A stretch of DNA of 62,638 nucleotides from Alphaproteobacteria bacterium (GTDB taxonomy: Bacteria > Pseudomonadota > Alphaproteobacteria > UBA2966): positions 1 through 62,638 of the forward strand of contig JAGWAU010000031.1 of assembly GCA_021296255.1 (NCBI GenBank). The letters are read 5' to 3'. The position numbers were made by a program, and so were the translations under genes. This document shows, one piece after another, positions 32,307 to 42,019 of the stretch; within the stretch, counting starts at the first letter, position 1, and each line of letters begins with the position of its first letter. The notes below the pieces were generated by a model that saw nothing but the letters and a program-made list of their open reading frames with translations, was not told where the DNA came from and did not search any database.

Positions 32307-33761
32307 TTACGCCGGCGCGAAAGTGAACGGCGTGGTGCGACGCACGTTTTCGTCGATTTTCAGGCGGTAGTTGAGTGGTGGGTGCGCCCGCTGCCGACAG
32401 TCGAGGCGCTCGCAGACACGGCATGCCACACCGATCGGGGTCGCCGCCCGTTCATTTCCAAGGTTGAGGCCGTCCGCGTAGACGAGCTGTCCGGCGTCTC
32501 GGATGTCGCATCCCAAGCCGATGGCGTATTGCGGCGGCTGTTCCCATGTCCGGGATTCGATCGGATCGACGGTTCGGGCAATCGTGAAGAACCGCGAGCC
32601 GTCGGGCATGGCGGCTACCTGGGTTCGAATCTGTCCTGGCATGCGAAAGGCGTCATGCACGATCCAGCGCGGACAGGTGCCGCCAAATCGGGCGAAGTGG
32701 AATCCGCCCCCGCTGAGGCGTTTGGAAACGTTGCCGGCGTTGTCGACCCGGATGAAGAAGAAGGGGACTCCGCGTGCGCCGTGACGGTCGAGGGTGGTCA
32801 AGCGGTGGCAGATCTGCTCGAAACTGGCGCCGAAACGGCGTTGCAGGATCTCGATGTCGTAACGCAAGGTTTTGGCCGCGTCGAGGAACCGTCCGTAGGG
32901 CATGATGACGCCGCCCGCGAGGTAGTTGGCGAGCGACAGACGGCAGAGGCGCTCGGCCTCCGGGCTTGAGAGCCCTGCCCGTTCTACGTGGCGGTCGAGC
33001 AGGTCGCGGTGCGTGTTGAGGGCGACCTGAACGGCGAGTTGGAAGCTTCGCGCCGCCGGCGAGAGCAGTTCGGAGAGGAGCACGCGCCGGCGGTGGAAAT
33101 CGTAGCGGCGCGTAGTCTCGGGCATCACGTCGACGGGGAGCACGCGCACCTCGATACCGTGAGCATCGCGCAGGTAATTTCCGAGACCGCGGAACACGTC
33201 CGTCGGATCCAGATCGGCTTCGATCCACAGATCTTCCGCGCTCGCTTCGATTTCGGGGAAGTGATTGGACTCCGACTGCAGATACTCGCGGACTTCCTCC
33301 ACCGGAAATACCTGGCCGCCGATCCCCTGCGGCGTGTCCCGGCTCGCCACCTGTACCTGTTCGGCCAGAATCTGGGAATCCTCGCGCAATTCGCGATAGG
33401 ACTTGTAGAGCGTAAGTACGGCCTCTGCCGCCGTGGGCCCGGCCTCGGCGATGGCCCGGATGTCCGCATCCCGTGCCGGACGGTCTCCAAACAGCGGGTC
33501 GCCGAATACCTCCCGGAGTCCCGCGTAGAGCCGGGCATTGTCGTCTTCGGCGAATTCTTTGAGGTCGATGTCGAACGCTTGTCCGAGGCGAAACAGGAGT
33601 TGAACCGTCACCGGCCGCTGATTGTGTTCGATGAGGTTCAAGTAACTTGGTGAGATCTCGAGCTGTTCCGCCATCTCGCTCTGCTTGAGGGCGAGATCCT
33701 CGCGAAAGCGGCGGATTTTGTGTCCCAGCAGGACTTTTCGTTCCACGGACCGATCCGTCAT
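32307..33761 (-). CDS. short-chain acyl-CoA-responsive regulator, ScfR/RamB type
   Basis: The protein is 484 residues. An N-terminal Xre-type helix-turn-helix (IRRFREDLALKQSEMAEQL; ISPSYLNLIEHNQRPVT) is followed by an ImmA/IrrE-like domain (DUF955) and the C-terminal DUF2083 domain with its cysteine-containing ACRVCERLDCRQRAHPP block. RamB and ScfR proteins of this architecture control the glyoxylate shunt and acetate or propionyl-CoA genes. It is divergent from isocitrate lyase and shares an AT-rich intergenic region with a candidate operator, so it most likely regulates aceA and itself. Confidence 0.9.
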   Translation of the reverse strand: MTDRSVERKVLLGHKIRRFREDLALKQSEMAEQLEISPSYLNLIEHNQRPVTVQLLFRLGQAFDIDLKEFAEDDNARLYAGLREVFGDPLFGDRPARDADIRAIAEAGPTAAEAVLTLYKSYRELREDSQILAEQVQVASRDTPQGIGGQVFPVEEVREYLQSESNHFPEIEASAEDLWIEADLDPTDVFRGLGNYLRDAHGIEVRVLPVDVMPETTRRYDFHRRRVLLSELLSPAARSFQLAVQVALNTHRDLLDRHVERAGLSSPEAERLCRLSLANYLAGGVIMPYGRFLDAAKTLRYDIEILQRRFGASFEQICHRLTTLDRHGARGVPFFFIRVDNAGNVSKRLSGGGFHFARFGGTCPRWIVHDAFRMPGQIRTQVAAMPDGSRFFTIARTVDPIESRTWEQPPQYAIGLGCDIRDAGQLVYADGLNLGNERAATPIGVACRVCERLDCRQRAHPPLNYRLKIDENVRRTTPFTFAPA

Positions 33762-33790
33762 CGATATCGTCCACCGTTTAAATTATTTTC

Positions 33791-33829
33791 TAACTTTACA
33801 AGTTCACAAAATAAAAATTTGCAAAGTTA
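33791..33829. promoter_or_regulatory. candidate operator of the ScfR/RamB-like regulator
   Basis: Two inverted copies of TAACTTTRCAA face each other: forward at 33791-33801 (TAACTTTACAA) and reverse at 33829-33819 (TAACTTTGCAA). The right copy contains AAATTTGCAAAGT, close to the AAWTTTGCAAA motif reported for RamB. The region lies between the regulator start (33761) and the isocitrate lyase start (33941). Confidence 0.6.
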
Positions 33830-33940
33830 TCTCGATTACCCTTTTACATTCAGAGAGGTATAGACCATTCCGATTTTTGTCAATTAAGTTGCGCCGAACA
33901 CGACGCATCTCAGTTTGAGCTTGAAGTGGGGGAGGGACCG

Positions 33941-35233
33941 ATGCAACGGGAGATGGAGCAACGAAGTGGGGCGCCGTCCGGCCGATTTGCCGGCATTCGC
34001 CGGGACTACACGGTGGCCGATGTCGAGCGGCTTTCCGGCAGCATTCGCATCGAGCACACCCTCGCCCGCCGGGGCGCGGAGCGGCTTTGGCAGTTGCTGC
34101 AGCATGAGGAGCCCGTGCGGTCGCTTGGCGCCGTCACCGGCAATCAGGCCATGCAGATGGTGCGGGCCGGTCTCAAGTCCATTTACCTGTCCGGCTGGCA
34201 GGTCGCCGCGGACAACAACAAAGCGGGCTCGATGTATCCCGATCAGAGCCTCTATCCGAGCGACAGCGGACCCGAGCTCGTTCGGCGCATCAACAACACC
34301 CTGCGTCGGGCTGACCAGATCCAGATGCTGGACGGCGAGGACGGCATCGACTGGTTCGTCCCCATCGTCGCCGATGCCGAAGCGGGGTTCGGAGGCGTCC
34401 TGAACGCATTCGAAGTCACCAAGGCCTATATCGAAGCCGGTGCCGCGGGTATCCACATCGAAGACCAGCTCGCTTCCGAGAAGAAGTGCGGGCATATGGG
34501 GGGTAAGGTCCTCATTCCCACCCAGCAACACATCCGCAACCTCCTGGCGGCCCGCCTCGCGGCCGATGTCATGGGGGTACCCACGGTCATCCTCGCGCGG
34601 ACCGATGCGGAAAGCGCCAAGCTGATCACCAGCGATGTCGACGAGCGGGATCGCGAGTTCCTCACGGGTGAGCGCACGCCGGAAGGTTTCTACCGGCTCA
34701 GGGAAGGTACGAGCTTCGAGCGCTGTGTCGCCCGCGGTCTGGCGTATGCCGAGTACGCCGACCTCATCTGGATGGAGACGTCGACGCCCGATCTGGAGCA
34801 GGCGCGGCGCTTCGCGGAGGCCATACACGCGGAATTCCCGGGCAAGATGCTCTCCTATAACTGTTCGCCCTCCTTCAACTGGTCGGCCCACCTCGACGTT
34901 CCCACCATGGAACGGTTCCACCGCGAGCTTGGTGCCATGGGCTACAAGTATCAGTTCGTGACCCTCGCCGGATTCCATGTCCTCAACTACGGCATGTTCG
35001 AGCTCGCCGGGGCTTACCGGGACCGCGGCATGGCCGGGTATGCACAGCTTCAGGGTGCCGAGTTCGCCGCCGAGGCCGAGGGATATACCGCGACGCGTCA
35101 CCAGCACGAGGTGGGCACCGGGTACTTCGATGCCGTTGCCGAGGCCATCGGCGGCGGCCGGTCTTCGACCACGGCCCTTGCCGACTCGACGGAGGCCGCC
35201 CAATTCGAAACGCCGGCCATTGCGGCCGAATAG
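33941..35233 (+). CDS. aceA: isocitrate lyase
   Basis: The protein is 430 residues. The signature [13 protein letters not shown] contains the catalytic Cys. [28 protein letters not shown] (Mg2+ site), IHIEDQ and YNCSPSFNW are all present. It cleaves isocitrate to glyoxylate and succinate, enabling growth on acetate or fatty acids. Start ATG 33941 follows GGGGGAGGGA by 3 bases. No malate synthase gene is in the window. The neighbouring regulator and operator imply induction by acyl-CoA. Confidence 0.96.
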   Translation: MQREMEQRSGAPSGRFAGIRRDYTVADVERLSGSIRIEHTLARRGAERLWQLLQHEEPVRSLGAVTGNQAMQMVRAGLKSIYLSGWQVAADNNKAGSMYPDQSLYPSDSGPELVRRINNTLRRADQIQMLDGEDGIDWFVPIVADAEAGFGGVLNAFEVTKAYIEAGAAGIHIEDQLASEKKCGHMGGKVLIPTQQHIRNLLAARLAADVMGVPTVILARTDAESAKLITSDVDERDREFLTGERTPEGFYRLREGTSFERCVARGLAYAEYADLIWMETSTPDLEQARRFAEAIHAEFPGKMLSYNCSPSFNWSAHLDVPTMERFHRELGAMGYKYQFVTLAGFHVLNYGMFELAGAYRDRGMAGYAQLQGAEFAAEAEGYTATRHQHEVGTGYFDAVAEAIGGGRSSTTALADSTEAAQFETPAIAAE

Positions 35234-35261
35234 CGCACATCAATCGGCGGGGGATCCTGTG

Positions 35262-35465
35262 ATGAATATGAGATTCTGGGTCGTTGGCGGCGAGTACACG
35301 GATACGAGCTTCAACGAGCTCGTGAGCGGCAGCGAGCGTGTGATGGGGCCCTATTCGAATCGTGACGCGGCGCTGGTTGCGTGGCGCCGGGTCGCCGAGG
35401 AGACCCGCGGCGATTGCTACGCCCGCTTCACGGTGGCCGAGGAGCCCGCCCGCCGGAGCATCTGA
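35262..35465 (+). CDS. DUF4170 family protein
   Basis: The protein is 67 residues starting MNMRFWVVGGEYTDTSFNEL, a pattern typical of the small alphaproteobacterial DUF4170 family. The central YSNRDAALVAWR and final ARFTVAEE blocks also fit. Function is unknown. The start has GGCGGGGGA about 9 bases upstream. It follows aceA by 28 bases on the same strand and may be co-transcribed. Confidence 0.8.
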   Translation: MNMRFWVVGGEYTDTSFNELVSGSERVMGPYSNRDAALVAWRRVAEETRGDCYARFTVAEEPARRSI

Positions 35466-35772
35466 TCGGCGTCCGCAGGCGCCCACCCGATTTCGCGCGC
35501 CAGGCTGACGACCGCGGCGGGAAACAGCCCGTGGAGGCTGAAAGTGTCGTGACGACGCCGGGCGCGGGGCGAGTTCCGTGCCTGTCGCGACCGGGCAAAC
35601 GCGCGCGTGAACGCGCTCGACGTCCTGGGCGGCGCCGACGGTAAATCCGACCTCTCAAATCCGTATTGGACGTATCGGTTTCGGAGAGCTAGGACTCCGC
35701 CGAGTTCTCGAGGCCGACGAAGGTCACCGAGCGGAACTTTGCAATCCCCTCGGCGCTTGTACGGGCGCGTCC
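35466..35772. other. gene-free gap before the acyl-CoA ligase
   Basis: This 307-base region has no frame with recognisable similarity on either strand. The promoter of the acyl-CoA ligase gene is presumably in the right half. No hairpin with a T-run was seen after the DUF4170 gene. Confidence 0.35.
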
Positions 35773-37353
35773 ATGACGGAAGTCGAACCCAGGATATTCG
35801 AAAGTCTGCCCGCGCTGATCGAGTTGCGGGCGACGGCGACGCCGAATCGCCCCTTCCTGACCGCCCCGGATGACGACGCCGAGTTGACCTACGCCGAATT
35901 GCGCGAAGCGACCCGCGCTGTCGCCCGATGCCTGCGCGACCAGTGGGGCGTGAAGCCCGGCGATAACGTCGGCCTCGTGATGGCGAACGGCCTCGACTTC
36001 GTCGTCGTCTATTTCGGAGTCATGTCGCTGGGCGCCGTCGCCTGCCCGATCAACACGGCGTTGCGGGAAAGCGAGGTCGACTTCATCCTGACCAACGCGG
36101 CGGTCGAGGTCGTCTGCGCCGACTCGAACTTCGTTGAGCTGGTGCGGCGCGACGGATGCCCCGCCAAACGCGTCTGCGACGATCCGAGGTCCCTGTGGGG
36201 TTCACGTGAACCTGCCGACCGGGGCGGCACGTCCCTGCCGCACGTGGACGCCGACTCCGTCGCTCAGATCGTCCATACCTCGGGTTCTACCGGCCGTCCC
36301 AAGGGGGTCATGCTGAGCCACCGGAACATCCTGGCGGATTGCTATTACATCGTCGATTGGATGGGATTCGGTCCCGAGGATCGTTCCCTCTGTATCCTGC
36401 CGCTCTACCACACCAACGCCGAAATGCACTCCGTGATCGCGGCCCTCGTCGCGGGGGCCAGCGTCGTTGTGCCGCGGCGGTTCAGCGCGTCCGCGTTCTG
36501 GACCCTCGCTGCGGAGACCGGAGCGACCTACTGCAGCGCCGCGCCCACCGTGCTTTACATCCTGCTCGAGGCGCATCGGGCGTCGGGCGCGTCGGCGCCT
36601 CCGGCCCATGGTCTTCGATTGTTCATCTGCGGCTCCAGTTCGCTGCCGGTGCCGTTGCTGGAGGAGTTCGAGCGCGCGTTCGGCACCGTCATCATCGAGG
36701 GGTACGGCCTGACCGAGACGGTCTGCCGCGTCACGTTCAACCCCGTACCGCCGCAAGGGGTGTTTCGGCCCGGCCGGGAAGAGGGTTATCGCCGCTTCGG
36801 CTCCGTCGGTCGGGCGATCGGCGACGCGCGTATTGCCGTCGCGGACGATGACGGCCGTCCCCTCGCGCCTGGAGCGCGGGGCGAGGTCATTCTTCAGGGC
36901 AGCGCCATCACGCGGGGGTACTTTAACGACCCGGAGACGACGGAGGCCGCCTTCCGGGACGGATGGTTCCTGACCGGCGACATCGGCTACTTGGACGCCG
37001 ACGGCTATCTCTACATCGTCGACCGGAAGAAGGACCTGATCATTCGCGGCGGCCAGAACGTCTATCCGCGCGAGGTCGACGAGGTCCTGCTGCAGCACCC
37101 TGAAATCCGGGAGGCGGCCGTCGTCGGCGTCGGCGATGCCAAGTACGGCGAAGAGGTCAGGGCGTTCGTGGTGCCGGTCGAAGGGGCCACGCCGGCCGTG
37201 GAGGAGATCATCGACTTCTGCCGCCGTCGCTTGGCGGCATACAAGTGTCCGAAGACGATACGGTTCATCGAAACGATGCCGAAGGGTCCCACGGGCAAAT
37301 TGCTCCGCCGCCGTCTGGTGGAGGCGTACCGGACGCTGCCGCCGGCGTCGTGA
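35773..37353 (+). CDS. AMP-dependent acyl-CoA synthetase
   Basis: The protein is 526 residues. The P-loop-like HTSGSTGRPKGVMLSH, the adenine motif EGYGLTETVC, the hinge TGDIGYLDADGYLYIVDRK and the terminal catalytic Lys in KGPTGKLLRR are all intact. It forms an acyl-adenylate and then an acyl-CoA; the acid substrate is not predictable but is medium or aryl in size for relatives. It is followed 39 bases later by a VOC-fold gene on the same strand, suggesting joint use in a catabolic route. Confidence 0.9.
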   Translation: MTEVEPRIFESLPALIELRATATPNRPFLTAPDDDAELTYAELREATRAVARCLRDQWGVKPGDNVGLVMANGLDFVVVYFGVMSLGAVACPINTALRESEVDFILTNAAVEVVCADSNFVELVRRDGCPAKRVCDDPRSLWGSREPADRGGTSLPHVDADSVAQIVHTSGSTGRPKGVMLSHRNILADCYYIVDWMGFGPEDRSLCILPLYHTNAEMHSVIAALVAGASVVVPRRFSASAFWTLAAETGATYCSAAPTVLYILLEAHRASGASAPPAHGLRLFICGSSSLPVPLLEEFERAFGTVIIEGYGLTETVCRVTFNPVPPQGVFRPGREEGYRRFGSVGRAIGDARIAVADDDGRPLAPGARGEVILQGSAITRGYFNDPETTEAAFRDGWFLTGDIGYLDADGYLYIVDRKKDLIIRGGQNVYPREVDEVLLQHPEIREAAVVGVGDAKYGEEVRAFVVPVEGATPAVEEIIDFCRRRLAAYKCPKTIRFIETMPKGPTGKLLRRRLVEAYRTLPPAS

Positions 37354-37392
37354 GAGCCGGCATCGGAATCCAATCGCGGGAGAACGGAAACC

Positions 37393-38379
37393 ATGATCAC
37401 CAACATCGACCATCTCGGCCTGGCCATTCATGACCGGCGGAAGGCCATCGACTTCTTCGAGAACGTTCTCGGCACGCCGGTCTACGGCATCGCTACGGAT
37501 CCGACCAGCGGCCTGAAGAACGGTCTCATCCGTTTCGGGGAGGGGGATTTCGTCATTCAGCAGCCGCCGAGGCCTGGCGTCGATTCCGAGGCGGAGCCCG
37601 ACTACGTCCCCCCGCGGGACCCGTCCCGACTGCGCCAGGTCGGGGAAGAAGGGAATCTGCACCTGGATACGGCCGTGTTCATCCGCTACCTGGAACGGTG
37701 GGGCGAGGGGGTCCATCACATCGGTGTGAAAGTGCCGGATCTCAAGGCCGCTTGGCGCAAGTTGAAGGCTCAAGGCGTACCCCTGTTCGACGATCTGGCA
37801 GGCGGCGAGCGGCCCGGCATTCGGGGTAGCCAGCTCTTCTTCCCCGATCCCAAACATACCTTCGGCGTGCTTCTCCAGTTCACCGAGCGCAGCGAGTCCG
37901 ACGGATTGGTCTGGAACGACGAGGAAGGCGGCTGGCTCGATACGCTCGATGGCGGGGAGACGCCGGCGTCACCCTATTTCGACGGTATCGACCACGTGGG
38001 GATTCTTGTCGACGGCGTCGACGCGGCCACCGGCGTCTGCGAGAAGGTCATCGGAATGACCGTCCGGGAGCGCGGCGCGGAGAACGGATCGGGCCTGCCA
38101 TGGTCGCGCGTCAAGATCGGTGACGCAGACCTCCAGTTCCGCGAAATCGCCCATGACTTCGGGGAAGGGCACCCGCTGGCCCGATTCCGCCCCACCCGGG
38201 GCAAGGGTGTCCACGACGTCGTTCTGCGCTGCAAGGACCTCCATGAAACGCGCGAGAGTTTGAAGGAGCGCGGTGCCGCCATCGTTGACAACGACGTCCG
38301 TCAGGATGACCGGGATCCGGCTTTCTTCCTCGACCCGGCCACGTCTCACGCGATCGTTTTCGGGTTCGTGGCGGCTTAG
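37393..38379 (+). CDS. VOC-superfamily protein with two glyoxalase-like domains
   Basis: The protein is 328 residues with two repeats. The first opens NIDHLGLAIHDRRKAIDFFE and the second GIDHVGILVDGVDAATGVCE. Later blocks GVHHIGVKVPDL and GVHDVVLRC contain further metal-ligand His positions. This arrangement is seen in dioxygenase- or methylmalonyl-CoA-epimerase-like proteins. The start has GGGAGAACGG upstream. The reaction is unknown. The adjacent acyl-CoA ligase suggests an acyl or aromatic substrate. Confidence 0.8.
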   Translation: MITNIDHLGLAIHDRRKAIDFFENVLGTPVYGIATDPTSGLKNGLIRFGEGDFVIQQPPRPGVDSEAEPDYVPPRDPSRLRQVGEEGNLHLDTAVFIRYLERWGEGVHHIGVKVPDLKAAWRKLKAQGVPLFDDLAGGERPGIRGSQLFFPDPKHTFGVLLQFTERSESDGLVWNDEEGGWLDTLDGGETPASPYFDGIDHVGILVDGVDAATGVCEKVIGMTVRERGAENGSGLPWSRVKIGDADLQFREIAHDFGEGHPLARFRPTRGKGVHDVVLRCKDLHETRESLKERGAAIVDNDVRQDDRDPAFFLDPATSHAIVFGFVAA

Positions 38380-38394
38380 GAGAGGGCGCAGAAG

Positions 38395-39339
38395 CTACAT
38401 CGGCCGCACGGAGTCCTTGATCTGTGTGCGGTGCATGACGCGGCGCATGGCCGAGTTGAAGGGACCGCGCCGGTGCATGACGCAGCGGTTGTCCCACATC
38501 ACGTAGTCGCCCACGCGCCACTCGTGGTACCAGGCGTACCGCTCCTCGGCGACGAATTGCCAGAGTTCGTCGAGAAGCGAGTCCGACTGGGCACGCGACA
38601 TACCCAGGACGAACGTCGCGCGCTTGTCGCCGTTCCAATGGCGTCCAAGATACAGGGCTCTTCGGCGGGTCTCCGGATGCGTGCGTACGAGAGGGTGCAC
38701 GGGTCCGGGCGCCGACTCGATGTGTTCGTATGTCACCGCATCGAAACCATGTCGAACCTCACCCTGCAGAGCGTGGGCGGGATCGTGTTTCAGCCGCAGC
38801 GAGGCGATGCGGTTCCTCAGTGCCGCGGGCAGCGAGTCGAGCACCTTGTACATGTTGATGAAACCGGTGCTGCCGCTTCCGTCTTCCGGCACTTCCAGGG
38901 CGTGGAGCGTGCTGGCCTTCGGAGGCACCTCGGTATAGGACATGTCGGTGTGCCACGGCAGTGGGCGGTCATCGAGAAACCCGATCGGCTGTCCGTCCTC
39001 CAACACGTTCGAAACGATGAAAATTTCCGGATGGGTGTCCTGATCCGCCGCACGCGCCATGGGCGGGCCGTGGTCGAGGTCCCCAAAACCGCGGCTGAAC
39101 CGAATCAGATCCGCATCGCTCAGCCATTGGTCCCGCACGAGGATGACGCAGTGTTCGAGCCAGGCACGGTGCACCGCGGCACGGGCTGCCGGGGTGAATT
39201 CATTCCTCAGGTCGAGGCCGCGAATTTCGGCGCCGATGGCGTCCGTAACCGGAACCACGTCGACTCCCGCGTTCCGGTATATCTCCGCCGCGGTCGTCGA
39301 CGGGTCGGGTTGCAAGGCATCGAGTTCGGTATTACTCAT
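38395..39339 (-). CDS. TauD/TfdA-family 2-oxoglutarate dioxygenase
   Basis: The protein is 314 residues. The iron ligands are HTD in PWHTDMSY (about residue 130) and the distal His in WDNRCVMHRRGPF, followed by the Arg that binds 2-oxoglutarate. Such enzymes hydroxylate sulfonates, herbicide-type aryloxy acids, carnitine precursors and others. Substrate is not predictable. ATG 39339 is used; the extension to 39402 is unlike the family. It is divergent from the amidase gene and convergent with the VOC gene. Confidence 0.88.
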   Translation of the reverse strand: MSNTELDALQPDPSTTAAEIYRNAGVDVVPVTDAIGAEIRGLDLRNEFTPAARAAVHRAWLEHCVILVRDQWLSDADLIRFSRGFGDLDHGPPMARAADQDTHPEIFIVSNVLEDGQPIGFLDDRPLPWHTDMSYTEVPPKASTLHALEVPEDGSGSTGFINMYKVLDSLPAALRNRIASLRLKHDPAHALQGEVRHGFDAVTYEHIESAPGPVHPLVRTHPETRRRALYLGRHWNGDKRATFVLGMSRAQSDSLLDELWQFVAEERYAWYHEWRVGDYVMWDNRCVMHRRGPFNSAMRRVMHRTQIKDSVRPM

Positions 39340-39546
39340 GATCCGCCAAGGCTGGCCGGTGACGTGGGCTCGACCATACTCCCGGATTCCCGAGTGCCTC
39401 AAGCGATATCACGGGATGCCCGCCGTTTCCGCCTGGTCACGGGTGGCCTCCCTGCTATGGCCGCAGGCATATTCTGGAAGGGAAGGTTTTCCGCTGCGCC
39501 GGCGGCTGGTGAAACTTCCTCGACCGACGACGACTGGGAACGGGAC

Positions 39547-41001
39547 ATGAGCGACATTGCCTATCTTCCCGCGTTCGAACTCGCGCGCCGCGTACGGGTC
39601 AAGGACGTGGGATGCCTCGAGCTCCTCGACCATTGCCTGGACAGGGTCGACCGCTACAACCCCGGCCTCAATGCCGTCATCGAGCTCGATCCGGAGCGTG
39701 CCCGGGAACGTGCGCGCCGGGCTGACGATGCGCTGGCGAGGGATGAGATCTGGGGACCGTTTCACGGCGTGCCCATGACGATCAAGGAAGCCTTCGGCGT
39801 CGCCGGCCTGCACATGACATGGGGCGATCCCAGCCTCGCGTCGCATGTACCGGAGGAGAACGCCGTCGTGGTCGATCGTCTCCTCGACGCCGGCGCCATC
39901 CTGTTCGGCACGACCAACGTACCGCTCTGGCTGATGGATTGGCAGACCTTCAACGTCATGTACGGCACGACGAACAACCCCTGGGACCTCTCGCGCGCAC
40001 CCGGAGGCTCGTCCGGCGGGTCGGCCGCCGCACTCGCGGCAGGTCTCTCCGCCCTCGATGCGGGCAGCGACATCGGTTCCTCGATCCGCAATCCGGCGCA
40101 CTATTGTGGCGTCTACGGACACAAGCCGACCTTCGGCATCCTCCCCACCACCGGCCACGACTTTCCGGGTTATCCCAAGCCTCTCGACATCCTCGTGGTC
40201 GGGCCCATGGCGCGCAGTGCCGAGGATCTGGCGATCGCGCTCGACGTGATGGCCGGCGCCGACGGCCTCGATGCCAAGGCTTGGAAGCTCGAGCTGCCGG
40301 AGCCGCGCCACGCCAAATTGTCGGACTACCGCGTCGCCGTGCTGCTGGAGTCTTCGGTTTGTGCCGTCGACGGCGACGTCACCGACCGCATACAGGCGGT
40401 CGCCGATGCCTGTGCCAAGGCAGGCGCCCTGGTCTCGGACTCGGCCCGTGCGGAGATCGACATGGTGGAGGCTCATGCCAACTACGTTCAACTCCTGAGG
40501 GGCGCCTCGGCGGGCATCCTGCCGCAATCCTTCATCGACGACGCGGCGGAACAGGCCGTAGCCCTGTCGGCCGACGACGAGAGCTTCCGGGCCCGTGCGC
40601 TGCGTGCCGCGGTCCAGTCCCATCGGGACTGGTCCATCGCCGATCAGCAGCGCACGCGTGACCGGGCCGCTTGGGAGGCCTTTTTTCGGGATTGGGACGT
40701 GCTGCTATGCCCCGTGGCGGCGACCGCCGCCATGCCGCATCAGCAGGACGTGGAACGGTTCTTCCGGACCGTCACGGTCAATGGCAGGCAGGAGAATTAC
40801 AACGACCAGCTCTTCTGGGCGGGCATCAGCTGCAACGTCTACCTGCCGGGGACGTCGGCGCCGGCCGGCCTGACGCCGGACGGTCTCCCGGTCGGCGTGC
40901 AGATTGTCGGTCCCCACCTGGAGGACCGCACGACGATCGAATTCGCACGTCTGCTTGCCGACGAGATCGGAGGCTTCGTGCCGCCGCCGGGATACGACTA
41001 G
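39547..41001 (+). CDS. amidase-signature family hydrolase
   Basis: The protein is 484 residues. The Ser-cisSer-Lys triad is visible: Lys in PMTIKEAFGV (about residue 79), the Ser pair in the GGSSGGSAAALAAG segment and GSDIGSSIRNPA. It hydrolyses a carboxamide to acid and ammonia. It is followed 27 bases later by a quinone-reductase-like gene on the same strand. The open frame continues far upstream, but that part overlaps the antisense dioxygenase gene and is not coding; ATG 39547 is the natural start. Confidence 0.9.
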   Translation: MSDIAYLPAFELARRVRVKDVGCLELLDHCLDRVDRYNPGLNAVIELDPERARERARRADDALARDEIWGPFHGVPMTIKEAFGVAGLHMTWGDPSLASHVPEENAVVVDRLLDAGAILFGTTNVPLWLMDWQTFNVMYGTTNNPWDLSRAPGGSSGGSAAALAAGLSALDAGSDIGSSIRNPAHYCGVYGHKPTFGILPTTGHDFPGYPKPLDILVVGPMARSAEDLAIALDVMAGADGLDAKAWKLELPEPRHAKLSDYRVAVLLESSVCAVDGDVTDRIQAVADACAKAGALVSDSARAEIDMVEAHANYVQLLRGASAGILPQSFIDDAAEQAVALSADDESFRARALRAAVQSHRDWSIADQQRTRDRAAWEAFFRDWDVLLCPVAATAAMPHQQDVERFFRTVTVNGRQENYNDQLFWAGISCNVYLPGTSAPAGLTPDGLPVGVQIVGPHLEDRTTIEFARLLADEIGGFVPPPGYD

Positions 41002-41028
41002 GGAATCCGTCGCACGAGGAGAAATGGG

Positions 41029-42000
41029 ATGAGAGCTGCCTACTATCGCCGGAAGGGCGCGGCTGCCGACGTATTGGAAGTCGGCGAAGTGGACACGCCG
41101 ACGCCGGCTCCCGGCGAGGTGCGGGTCCGCGTCGCGGCGTCGGGCGTCAATCCGTCCGACGTGAAGAAGCGCCAGGGGATGGACTTGGAATTCCCCACGA
41201 TCATTCCCCACAGCGACGGCGCCGGAGAGGTCGACGCGGTCGGCGACGGGGTGCCCGAGTCCCGCATCGGAGAGCGGGTCTGGACGATCAACGGCCAGTG
41301 GCGCCGGCCGCACGGCACGGCGGCCGAGTACATCGCGATCGGATCGGATTATGCCATTCCCCTGCCCGAAGGCACGGCCGAGGCCGCCGGTGCCTGTCTC
41401 GGCATTCCCGTGCTCACAGCCTATCGGGCGCTGACCCTGGATGGCGATGTCTCGGGGCAGACGCTTCTCGTGCCGGGCGGCGCGGGTGCCGTGGGACACT
41501 ACGTCGTACAGATCGCGAAGTTGCAGGGTGCGACCGTGATCGCCACGGTGAGCTCGGCGGAGAAGGCGGCCCACGCCAGGGCCGGCGGGGCCGATCACAC
41601 GATCGATTACAAGACCGAAAACGTGGGCGAACGGGTGCAGGAGATCACGGGAGGGCGTGGTGTCGATCGCATTGTCGAGGTCGATCTCGGCGGCAATGCG
41701 GGTCTGATTCCGGACGTCCTGCGGCCTGAGGGGACGGTCGTCGTTTACGGCTCGACGCCGCCGGCCGCCCAGATCCCCGCCGTCTGGTGCGTGCGCAACG
41801 ACATCACCTTCCGTTTCTTCATCATGTATCAGCTGACGGACGAGGTGCGCGACGCCTGTGCGGTGGCGGTCAATGAGCTGTTGAAGGCCGGGTCGCTCCG
41901 GCACACGATCGCCGAGACGTATCCGCTGGCCGACATCGTCAAGGCGCACGAGGCCGTGGAAAGCGGCAAGGTGATGGGCAACATCGTCGTCACCCTCTGA
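41029..42000 (+). CDS. NADPH:quinone reductase-like oxidoreductase (zinc-less MDR)
   Basis: The protein is 323 residues of the medium-chain dehydrogenase/reductase superfamily. It has GVNPSDVKKRQG, the nucleotide-binding VPGGAGAVGHYVVQ (about residue 155) and AGGADHTIDY. Catalytic zinc ligands are missing, as in quinone oxidoreductases. The start follows AGGAG by a few bases. It lies between the amidase and aminopeptidase genes on the same strand, with spacings of 27 and 19 bases, so the three are probably one operon. Confidence 0.88.
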   Translation: MRAAYYRRKGAAADVLEVGEVDTPTPAPGEVRVRVAASGVNPSDVKKRQGMDLEFPTIIPHSDGAGEVDAVGDGVPESRIGERVWTINGQWRRPHGTAAEYIAIGSDYAIPLPEGTAEAAGACLGIPVLTAYRALTLDGDVSGQTLLVPGGAGAVGHYVVQIAKLQGATVIATVSSAEKAAHARAGGADHTIDYKTENVGERVQEITGGRGVDRIVEVDLGGNAGLIPDVLRPEGTVVVYGSTPPAAQIPAVWCVRNDITFRFFIMYQLTDEVRDACAVAVNELLKAGSLRHTIAETYPLADIVKAHEAVESGKVMGNIVVTL

Positions 42001-42019
42001 CCGGCGCCCCGGCCTCGAG

